Below the pieces are notes generated by a model that was not told the origin of the DNA, ran no database searches, and saw only the letters and a program-made list of their open reading frames with translations. Of a stretch of 64,000 nt of DNA, positions 44,341 through 51,922 are shown piece after piece (position 1 is the first letter of the stretch; the number at the start of each line of letters is the position of its first letter). The position numbers and the translations under genes were made by a program. Location: the NCBI GenBank assembly GCA_944322355.1, contig CALUOT010000007.1, positions 1-64,000 on the forward strand, given 5' to 3'. This stretch comes from an uncultured Bacteroides sp. Lineage in GTDB: Bacteria; Bacteroidota; Bacteroidia; Bacteroidales; Bacteroidaceae.

Positions 44341-44389
44341 TTTCCTTGACAAAGTGAAACTATTAATTAATAATTAACATAATCATATC

Positions 44390-45127
44390 ATGAAAGAAGA
44401 AATGAAAACAAAGCTAATGCCTCTCTATGAGGAAATGCTATCCAAGTTTGAAGGTAAAGGTCAACTAACGACTTTTTGCGCTCGTTGGGAAAAAAATTTT
44501 CCACAAGAAAAAGGAAAAGGAATCCTGTTTGTAGGGCGAGTTGTAAGAAAAGGAACTGAGAATACAACAATTGGCATTGAAAATCTATTCAGCGATACCC
44601 ATAAAAACAGAATACTTCAACCTGATTATTCCATCAGTTGGGTAGAAAGCAACTCTCGAGTAAAGCACAAAAAAGGCGACTATAATGTTAATCGTTCTGC
44701 ATTTTGGCAAGTCATAAAAGGTGTAAGTCAAAAAATATATGGGAAAAATAATGAGTGGTATTCACATATTGCATGGACAAACCTTTATAAAGTTTCACCT
44801 ACAGTAGGCAATCCAACTACTCATCAAGAAAAGATACAACTTCCTTACTGCGTAAAAATTTTAAAAGCAGAAATTGAAGTCTTGCAACCTAAATTTGTAA
44901 TATTCCTCACCTCTAGACGTGAAGAATATAATGGATTCATTAAAGAGAATTATGGTACACTTGAAAAGTTAGATATAAAGAAGTGGAAAAATGATAAGTA
45001 TGAAACAAAGCTTTATAAGGTCAACAATGACCTGTACTTTGTCAAATCATATCACCCACAAGGAAAACCCATCCAACAGCATATTGATATAATTTATGAT
45101 TTAATAAAAGATAAACTATCTGAATAA
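44390..45127 (+). CDS. uracil-DNA-glycosylase-like protein
   Basis: The 245-residue cytosolic protein has features reminiscent of the uracil-DNA glycosylase superfamily: KGILFVGRVVRKGTEN near residue 42, HIAWTNLYKVSPTVGNP around 123, LQPKFVIFLTSRREEY near 165, and a histidine in VKSYHPQGKP near the C-terminus, where the family has an H-x-P-like motif. Similar unassigned proteins occur in many gut bacteria. Catalytic activity is uncertain. AT-rich codons set it apart from rtcB. The PLD-like gene starts 7 bp downstream, so the two are probably cotranscribed. Confidence 0.5.
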   Translation: MKEEMKTKLMPLYEEMLSKFEGKGQLTTFCARWEKNFPQEKGKGILFVGRVVRKGTENTTIGIENLFSDTHKNRILQPDYSISWVESNSRVKHKKGDYNVNRSAFWQVIKGVSQKIYGKNNEWYSHIAWTNLYKVSPTVGNPTTHQEKIQLPYCVKILKAEIEVLQPKFVIFLTSRREEYNGFIKENYGTLEKLDIKKWKNDKYETKLYKVNNDLYFVKSYHPQGKPIQQHIDIIYDLIKDKLSE

Positions 45128-45134
45128 AAAACTT

Positions 45135-45647
45135 ATGCTTACTTTCATCTCCAACCAAGCCCACTACACCGAAGTCCTTCAACGAGCCTGTTCGGTGAAG
45201 AGAACCTTGTGGATAGGAACAGCCGACATCAAAGACCTGTATGTGGAAACAAGGAAAGAGAAACGGCCGTTCTTAGCTCAGTTAGCGGAATTGATAAAGA
45301 AAGGAGTAGAAGTGCGGCTCATTCATGCCAAAGAACCCGGTCCGGCTTTTCGAGAGGATTTTGATAAATATCCTTTGCTTTACGACAGGCTGGAGCGGGT
45401 TCTTTGTCCACGGGTACATTTCAAGATATTAGTGTTCGATTGTGCGGAAGTCTATATCGGGAGTGCCAACCTGACCGGAGCAGGTATCGGCATGAAAGCG
45501 GAAACTACCCGCAACTTCGAGGCCGGCATCCTGACCGACCAACCCGAAATCGTGGAACAAGCCATGAACCTGTTTGATGACGTATGGATAGGGAAAATGT
45601 GCAAAACGTGCAAACGCCGGATATATTGTGCAGATCCTATTGCATAA
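45135..45647 (+). CDS. phospholipase-D-like (HKD) nuclease domain protein
   Basis: This 170-residue protein has one PLD-type motif, HFKILVFDCAEVYIGSANLT (His, Lys and the distal Asp/Ser-Asn in the right spacing), followed by GAGIGMKAETTRNFEAGIL. Single-motif members such as Nuc dimerise to form the active site and often act as nucleases. A Cys-rich C-terminus (MCKTCKRRIYCADP) is unusual and may bind metal. It probably forms a two-gene operon with the UDG-like gene. DNA or RNA processing is inferred from fold and context. Confidence 0.75.
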   Translation: MLTFISNQAHYTEVLQRACSVKRTLWIGTADIKDLYVETRKEKRPFLAQLAELIKKGVEVRLIHAKEPGPAFREDFDKYPLLYDRLERVLCPRVHFKILVFDCAEVYIGSANLTGAGIGMKAETTRNFEAGILTDQPEIVEQAMNLFDDVWIGKMCKTCKRRIYCADPIA

Positions 45648-45763
45648 ATACTCCAAACAGATGACCTTCGGTCCAATAGTCCATTCATTTTGTAAGCATT
45701 TAAGTCAAAACGTCTAATAGGCCACTACCCTGTTCAGCATATATTCTGACGCGGTTTCGGAAG

Positions 45764-45837
45764 GTTGCAAACATAGAGGCCGAATGTTGCAAACATTCAC
45801 CCCTTAGGTTGCAAACATTCGGGCCTTAGGGTTGCAA
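45764..45837. repeat. 22-bp phased array, word GTTGCAA
   Basis: GTTGCAA begins at 45764, 45786, 45808 and 45831: steps of 22, 22 and 23. The first three continue as GTTGCAAACAT; TTGCAA is itself a palindrome. CCTTAGG-like words precede copies 3 and 4. The array fills the middle of a 354-bp gap between two plus-strand genes that has no other feature. Confidence 0.85.
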
Positions 45838-46001
45838 CCTTCATAAAGGGCACTTTCACCGGATTAGAATTGTCACAATTTTATCACAAATATTTTCCTC
45901 TGCTGTGATATGGCACATCCCTTTCCGACCTTTGTCTACCGGAAGCAAGTTCCAACGTGGAATTTGCCCGAACTATGTTTCACATCTAAAAATCATTCAT
46001 T

Positions 46002-46202
46002 ATGATGAATCATTTGTGGCGCGTGACTGCCGTAAAGGTCACTGGGAAAGTAACACCCGGCATGTGGGTAGAAGTACTGAAAAGCGGAACCAACGCACCG
46101 CCTACCATCAAAGAAATTGGTGTGGAGGTAGAACGCAAATATGGTGTCAAACTCCTACCGGGTTGTAGCCTCAGCAACTTCAAGATTGAAAAAATGGGAT
46201 AA
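46002..46202 (+). CDS. small conserved-looking protein of unknown function
   Basis: The 66-residue product begins MMNHLWRVTAVKVTGKVTPG and contains VEVLKSGTNAPPTIKEIGVE and ERKYGVKLLPGC. Short proteins of this shape (a beta-rich first half with a helix ERKYGV) are common in Bacteroides accessory DNA, but I know no function. An imperfect hairpin follows 18 bp after the stop. Either of the two consecutive ATG codons at 46002 and 46005 could be the start. Confidence 0.6.
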   Translation: MMNHLWRVTAVKVTGKVTPGMWVEVLKSGTNAPPTIKEIGVEVERKYGVKLLPGCSLSNFKIEKMG

Positions 46203-46219
46203 AACCTATGATCCCGAAG

Positions 46220-46246
46220 GAGGATGTCGTAAAACGATGTCCTCCT
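46220..46246 (+). terminator. hairpin after the 66-residue gene
   Basis: GGAGGA-TG-TCGT/ACGA-TG-TCCTCC closes a 3-nt loop. There is no T-run, so termination would be weak or assisted. Confidence 0.4.
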
Positions 46247-46292
46247 CACTCTTCACTCACACAGCAAAAAAATCCTACACTTATAGCCAATC

Positions 46293-46829
46293 ATGAAAAT
46301 CAAGCACATCGCCCTGCGCAAAGGCAACTATCACCTTTATGAAGACTACGCCGAAAAACGCCTGATAACAGTTTTGCCTCAAAAAGAGATTGGAGAAGTG
46401 GTCGGATATAGCGACCACCATTTGCTCTGCTTGAAAGGTAACCAATACACCGTCCGCTCTCTCCAAGGAGAAGCGGAAATGTCATTTTCTTCCTACACTA
46501 ATCCGTACCCGATGAAGATTCCCTTCTGCATCGGCGATATGAAAAGCTGTGTCCGGGTAGAAAACGAAGAAGAAGAAAGTCAATGGCGGAAAACCATTCG
46601 GCGAATAAAGGAGTTGCCCGGACAAACCGCCGAAGAAAAGCTGAAAGCCATCGTGGAGCAATTGGATGAAGCAGCCTCCACGGCAGGCCTCATCGACCTC
46701 TACCGCTTGTGCGACAAAAACTTCTCCCAATTTCTGGAAGAAGCCTTAAAGCTCTATCCTCCCCTTGGAGGAGAGCACCTCCGCTATTTAGCTTTTGATT
46801 TATTAGAAGAATGGGGGAAAAGGAATTAG
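46293..46829 (+). CDS. protein of unknown function
   Basis: This 178-residue soluble protein has a beta-rich N-terminal part (MKIKHIALRKGNYHLYED, then EVVGYSDHHLLCLKGNQYTV) and a helical C-terminal half from about residue 105 (QWRKTIRRIKELPGQTAEEK). I recognise no domain. It follows the 66-residue gene by 90 bp and may share its transcript. It converges with susD; an 11-bp inverted repeat lies between them. Confidence 0.6.
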   Translation: MKIKHIALRKGNYHLYEDYAEKRLITVLPQKEIGEVVGYSDHHLLCLKGNQYTVRSLQGEAEMSFSSYTNPYPMKIPFCIGDMKSCVRVENEEEESQWRKTIRRIKELPGQTAEEKLKAIVEQLDEAASTAGLIDLYRLCDKNFSQFLEEALKLYPPLGGEHLRYLAFDLLEEWGKRN

Positions 46830-46830
46830 T

Positions 46831-46882
46831 TGCCTTTCCCTATCAAAACCTTTTTAGAAAAGTTACATTGAAGGGAAAGGCA
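46831..46882. terminator. inverted repeat between convergent genes
   Basis: TGCCTTTCCCT (46831-46841) and AGGGAAAGGCA (46872-46882) are perfect complements with a 30-nt AT-rich loop. No T-run; possibly a bidirectional terminator for the 178-residue gene and susD. Confidence 0.45.
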
Positions 46883-46895
46883 TTCATGCTACATT

Positions 46896-48686
46896 TTAGT
46901 ACAGCGGATTTTGAATAAGCATATTATTCTTTTGCATCTCATCCAAGTAAATAGGCATAAAATAAGCCTTGTCATTCCACTTGCGGTCCTGAACGGATTC
47001 AATAATGGTGTATGTGGGATCGCCACCTCCGTAGGGATAGCGAATATCAATGCCTTGAGCTGGTTGTATCACTTCAGGTGCTATCATCCATCGGCGGATA
47101 TCGAAATAACGATGCTGCTCATATGCCAACTCGATCTTACGTTCATGACGGTAACGTTCACGCAGTTCGTCGCCGGTAACGGATGCGGGAATATCGGGCA
47201 TACCTGCACGGCGGCGTATACGGTTAATATTGTCACGAGCTTCGTCGTACTGCCCCAGTTCGATACAAGCTTCTGCATAGTTAAGCAAAACCTCCGCATA
47301 ACGTAACTGACGCCAAGGCCACGGCTGACGATCGTATTGATGATTGACAGTAGGATCGAGGAATTTACGCATATAATACCCCGTGTAAGTACCATTCCAG
47401 TCCTCAATAGGGCCTTGACGTGTATCGATGCCGGGAGAATAGCTGCCATCGGCTTGTTCATAGAAACCTGTCTGTACGATTCCATCCGGATCACTTGCTA
47501 TGACATCGTCCGGACGCTGACGCCAATGGCAACCGTCGTAGAATACACAAGCGTAGAACCGAGGTTCACGACCCACATAAGGATGGGCAGCTTGTTCAGG
47601 ATTGTCCCAACTGAACGGCGTCCCGTCCGCCATCTCATAGGAATCTACCATCTGTCCGGTAGGGGTATTGCCACCCCAACCGTGGAAACCGTTGGGCTGG
47701 TTGTACATACCGACATTGGGACATTGAAAGTCACTTTGGTCATGGTTGATGTAGTCGTAGTACATAGTCATAATGTCTTCCTCCGAATCATGACGCAAGA
47801 AGATGTTCACATAGTTTTGGGTAGCTTCTTCAACTGATGCAAAAGTCTGTCCTTCTCCATAAAGGCCATACACGCCCAAATCCATAACTGCCTTAGCGGC
47901 ATCTTTAGCCTGTTGCCAACGCACCTGCCGGTCGCCGCCTACGTAACCTATCAGTTCAGGGTGGTCGTAACCGGAAGCCCAACGCGATTGCGATACGTAA
48001 AGGTCACTGGCCGCATAAAGTAATACACGTGCCTTGAGGGCAAGAGCCGCTCCTTTAGTAGCACGTGCTTTATCGCCTTCTACAGGCAGGATCTCAGCAG
48101 CTGCATCAAGGTCTTTCACAATAAAATTAACTGTTTCTTCAAACGTATTGCGTGCTATCAGCATGTCATCCGAGGGAGCAAAGGTGCGGTCAATAAGAGG
48201 CACACCGCCCCATTGCATCAGCAGCCAATAATAGAAATAACCGCGTAAGTAATGTACTTCACCGCGCAGCTGATTAATGACATCACTATCCAAACCGTTA
48301 GCATCCACATTTTCGAAAAAGAGGTTGCAGGCACGAATGTTGGAATAGAGGCTGTTCCATGTAATGTTTGAGAAGGTAGTAATCCAAAAACCAGGAGCTA
48401 AAATACCTTGATAACTAGGACTAAGCTCGCTCATGACAACGGGCTGACTTTCCCACGCCCATACTTCCATAGCTTCATCGCAGAGAGAGGAAAGCATGAC
48501 TGTATGGAAACCCCATTTTTGTCCCTTATAAATATTGTTTACAAAAGCCGTGGTAAGAGCTTCATCGGTCCATACGGTGGCGTCAGAATAGCGATCGACA
48601 GGATCGATATCCAAGAAATCGTTACAAGAAGTGACTCCTAAACAGAAAAGAAGACACAAACCATATAATAAATGTGTTATTTTCAT
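46896..48686 (-). CDS. SusD/RagB family glycan-binding lipoprotein
   Basis: This surface lipoprotein captures glycans for its SusC partner. The 596 residues begin with a lipoprotein signal (CLLFCLGVTSC, cysteine near residue 21) followed by NDFLDIDPVDRYSDATVWTD. SusD features include the tetratricopeptide-like helices (FENVDANGLDSDVINQLRGE and YLRGYFYYWLLMQWGGVPL) and the C-terminal RYAEVLLNYAEACIELGQYD with RRRAGMPDIPAS and RHERKIELAYEQHRYFDIR. It is the last gene of the locus, 42 bp after susC. The glycan cannot be deduced from sequence alone. Confidence 0.95.
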   Translation of the reverse strand: MKITHLLYGLCLLFCLGVTSCNDFLDIDPVDRYSDATVWTDEALTTAFVNNIYKGQKWGFHTVMLSSLCDEAMEVWAWESQPVVMSELSPSYQGILAPGFWITTFSNITWNSLYSNIRACNLFFENVDANGLDSDVINQLRGEVHYLRGYFYYWLLMQWGGVPLIDRTFAPSDDMLIARNTFEETVNFIVKDLDAAAEILPVEGDKARATKGAALALKARVLLYAASDLYVSQSRWASGYDHPELIGYVGGDRQVRWQQAKDAAKAVMDLGVYGLYGEGQTFASVEEATQNYVNIFLRHDSEEDIMTMYYDYINHDQSDFQCPNVGMYNQPNGFHGWGGNTPTGQMVDSYEMADGTPFSWDNPEQAAHPYVGREPRFYACVFYDGCHWRQRPDDVIASDPDGIVQTGFYEQADGSYSPGIDTRQGPIEDWNGTYTGYYMRKFLDPTVNHQYDRQPWPWRQLRYAEVLLNYAEACIELGQYDEARDNINRIRRRAGMPDIPASVTGDELRERYRHERKIELAYEQHRYFDIRRWMIAPEVIQPAQGIDIRYPYGGGDPTYTIIESVQDRKWNDKAYFMPIYLDEMQKNNMLIQNPLY

Positions 48687-48728
48687 AATTTACAATGTAA
48701 GTTTGAGGATTTATAATTTATGATTTAA

Positions 48729-51700
48729 TTAGAACGTCACGTTGACACCGAAGTTAATAACCTTGTTCAACGGATAGTTGTAGCCTGATCCACTGGTATT
48801 TTCAGGGTCGTAATCCTTCATGTCCGGAGCAAAAGTAAGCAAGTTGTAACCACTAATATAAACACGCAGATTTTGAACATCGAATTTTTTTGTCCAGTCG
48901 GTAGGCAAGGTATAACCCAATTCGATATTTTTCAGACGAATATAGTCTGTCTTATGCAGCCAGAAAGTGTTCTGTTGGTTAACAAAGTACTCATTACTAC
49001 GGTTGTACGTGCGCGGGAAGCTGGCGTTAGGATTATCCTCCGTCCAACGGTTGTCGTAGAAGCTCTTTAAGAAATTGGCAAAGTCACCAGACTCGGTTGT
49101 TTGATAGAATACACCGCCAAAGGCTCCTTGGAATAATAATGAAAGATCAATACCCTTCCAGCCAAGGTCGATATTGAGACCACCTGTATAAATAGGAGTA
49201 CGGCTTTTGTCATTGCGCACACGGTCGTTGCCGTCAATGACTCCATCCTCATTGTAATCTCGGAAAATAATATCGCCGGGACGAGCACCTGCCCAGTGTG
49301 GATATGACTCTACATGAGCTTCGTCACGGAAAATACCGATAGCTTCATAATATAGGCTGGAATTGATGGGACGACCGGTAGAACGTTGCCATTCTGGTAC
49401 ACCAGGAGCCTCGTCCCAATACAGAATTTTATTCTTGGCATATACACCGTTCAAGTTGATACCCAAACGGAAATCACCGAACTGATGACGATAGTCTATG
49501 TTGAAGTCGATACCTTGATTACGTACCTTACCCAGATTCTCATCGGGCAATGACAAACCGGATGTAGCGGGTACACTGGCATTGCGTTGCCAAAGGATAT
49601 CACTGCGTTGATTGTGGAAATAGTCTACAGTCAAAGCCAAATCGCCATTGAGGAATTGCAGATCGAGACCTACGTTTTTCTGTGTGGCTTTTTCCCACGT
49701 AACGTTACGATTGGGTGCTACACCTTCAACCAAAGCCTGATTCATGGAGGCTCCTTCGCCGGTAATATACATTAAGTCGGAAAATGTGTAAGCTGACATG
49801 TATTGGTACGGGTCTATGAGGTCGTTACCTGTCTGTCCCCACGAGAAACGTACTTTAGCAAAATGTATGAAAGGTAAAGCACGTTTAAAAAAGTTCTCTT
49901 CTGAAATGACGTATCCCAATGATACGCCGGGAAAGAAACCGAACTGATTAGACGTGTCAAAGATATAAGATCCTTGGTAACGCCATACAAACTCTGCCAA
50001 ATATTTTTGCTTGTAAGCATAGTTCACACGACCGAAATAATTCAAACGGGCTTCCTTGAATCCTGTTCCCGTGTTACTCATTTCGCTTTGTCCGCCGGCA
50101 AACAATTGGTCGATGGAAGTTGAGAGGAAGTAACGGCGGAAAGCCTCAAACGAGTCTCCGTTATTGGTTATACGCTCTACGCCCACCATAGCCGTTACGT
50201 CATGGTCGTCCGCAAAAGTATGTTGATAATTAATGAAGCCACTCAGCAGTATACCCAAATTATCCTCCATAGACTCTGTTAGGCGTGCGTCATCGAATCC
50301 TTTTTTACCTTCTACCAGCAGTGGTAGTCCATCTTCCCCCATGGAAGTTCCGTCCCATGAATACAAGTACCAAGGTTTCTGCCAGTTCTTTTGAAAACGG
50401 AACGATTTGTCTAATGACGCTGTACCTTTGAGCGATAGTCCTTCTATCCAAGGAATCTTAATATCAATACCTGCGTCTCCACTCAGCAAATAACGTTTGT
50501 CACGTTGGTAACCGGTCTGATCAGTACAGATAACAACAGGATTATCACCGAATTCTATGTCAGGACCAGGCAACCCGTTGGGCCAATAAGCAGGTGAGTT
50601 TGGCTTGGAACGCATCAGCATACGGAAAATATTCTCAGCAGAACGCGTCGGATATTTACGGTCTTCCATGCGGGCAGTTACGTTGATATAAGTACTAATA
50701 TACTTATTCACTTTCATATCGAGATTCATCTTCAGGTCATACTGGTTATACTTCGTCCCACTGTTACGATAAAATGCGTCCTGACCTTTAGCTGAAAGAC
50801 TTACATAATATTTCACATTCTCCGTACCACCATCAATCGTAGCATTGGCATAGGTCTGGCCTGACCATGGTTTCAGTGTTTCATCAAACCAATCTGTATT
50901 GGGGTGCCCCCAAGGGTCATTACCATTACGATACAACAGCAGGTCTTCTTCCGTGTAACGTGGTTGATTGCCGGCATACAAATCTATTTCATTCATCAAT
51001 GTAGCGTATTCGAAGGCATTGGCCATCTCGGGCACGACTGTAGGAGCTGAAAGACCGTAATTATAACTCAAACTGACAGTTGGCTTACCTATCTTACCAC
51101 GTTTAGTGGTAATCAGAATAACGCCATTGGCAGCCTGTGCACCATAAATAGCGGCGGAAGCATCCTTCAACACTGACATAGTTTCGATAGTAGCGGGATC
51201 GATACGCTCTAATGAACGTCCCGGTACACCATCCACAACGACCAACGGTGCTGAATTACCAAAAGTATTTACACCACGGATTGTAATAGTTACATCGTCA
51301 TAACCCGGTTCAGAAGTGTTGGCTACGGCGACAACACCCGGCAAACGTCCGGCCAAACTTTGTGAGACGTTGGTAACGGGAGTCTGAACCAACTTCTCAC
51401 CACCTACACTGGTGACAGAACCTGACAAGGTGGCCTTCTTTTGTGTACCGTAACCTACGATGACCACTTCGTCCAACAATTCCGTATCTTCCTTTAAGGT
51501 AATGTTAATGAAATTTTTGCCGTTTACGGCAATTTCTTGCGTTAAATACCCCACATAAGACACACGTAGAACAGCATCTTGAGCCACAGTGAGTGTAAAA
51601 TTTCCATCCAAATCGGTCACTGTTCCATTAGTAGTACCCACTTCCATAATGGAAACTCCTGTAAGAGGTTCTTTCAACTTATCGTCTACAATGTTCCCTT

Positions 51701-51779
51701 TTACAGTGAATGTCTGTGCTCTCATCATGTTGGATAATAGCAACGCAAAAATCAATAAAAATAATTGAAATGTTCTCAT
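48729..51779 (-). CDS. SusC/RagA family TonB-dependent outer-membrane transporter
   Basis: The 1016-residue transporter imports the oligosaccharide presented by SusD. It has a signal peptide (MRTFQLFLLIFALLLSNMMRA), a carboxypeptidase-D-like regulatory domain (residues 24-105), a TonB box-like DEVVIVGYGTQKKATLSGSV, the plug (to about 240) and a 22-strand barrel ending in INFGVNVTF with terminal Phe. It is full length with no lesions. It lies between the GH2 enzyme gene (upstream, 144 bp) and susD. A TonB-ExbBD system elsewhere must energise it. Confidence 0.96.
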   Translation of the reverse strand: MRTFQLFLLIFALLLSNMMRAQTFTVKGNIVDDKLKEPLTGVSIMEVGTTNGTVTDLDGNFTLTVAQDAVLRVSYVGYLTQEIAVNGKNFINITLKEDTELLDEVVIVGYGTQKKATLSGSVTSVGGEKLVQTPVTNVSQSLAGRLPGVVAVANTSEPGYDDVTITIRGVNTFGNSAPLVVVDGVPGRSLERIDPATIETMSVLKDASAAIYGAQAANGVILITTKRGKIGKPTVSLSYNYGLSAPTVVPEMANAFEYATLMNEIDLYAGNQPRYTEEDLLLYRNGNDPWGHPNTDWFDETLKPWSGQTYANATIDGGTENVKYYVSLSAKGQDAFYRNSGTKYNQYDLKMNLDMKVNKYISTYINVTARMEDRKYPTRSAENIFRMLMRSKPNSPAYWPNGLPGPDIEFGDNPVVICTDQTGYQRDKRYLLSGDAGIDIKIPWIEGLSLKGTASLDKSFRFQKNWQKPWYLYSWDGTSMGEDGLPLLVEGKKGFDDARLTESMEDNLGILLSGFINYQHTFADDHDVTAMVGVERITNNGDSFEAFRRYFLSTSIDQLFAGGQSEMSNTGTGFKEARLNYFGRVNYAYKQKYLAEFVWRYQGSYIFDTSNQFGFFPGVSLGYVISEENFFKRALPFIHFAKVRFSWGQTGNDLIDPYQYMSAYTFSDLMYITGEGASMNQALVEGVAPNRNVTWEKATQKNVGLDLQFLNGDLALTVDYFHNQRSDILWQRNASVPATSGLSLPDENLGKVRNQGIDFNIDYRHQFGDFRLGINLNGVYAKNKILYWDEAPGVPEWQRSTGRPINSSLYYEAIGIFRDEAHVESYPHWAGARPGDIIFRDYNEDGVIDGNDRVRNDKSRTPIYTGGLNIDLGWKGIDLSLLFQGAFGGVFYQTTESGDFANFLKSFYDNRWTEDNPNASFPRTYNRSNEYFVNQQNTFWLHKTDYIRLKNIELGYTLPTDWTKKFDVQNLRVYISGYNLLTFAPDMKDYDPENTSGSGYNYPLNKVINFGVNVTF

Positions 51780-51922
51780 GATAAATTTTAGGATTAATAA
51801 ATTATTTAATAAACAAATAGCTTTCTCTGTAGATAGGTAACAGACAGACTATTGGGGGCTTACCCAATCATAAAAACTAATACCTTAACTTTTCAACTGT
51901 CTGCTACCTTCTCCTATAGATT

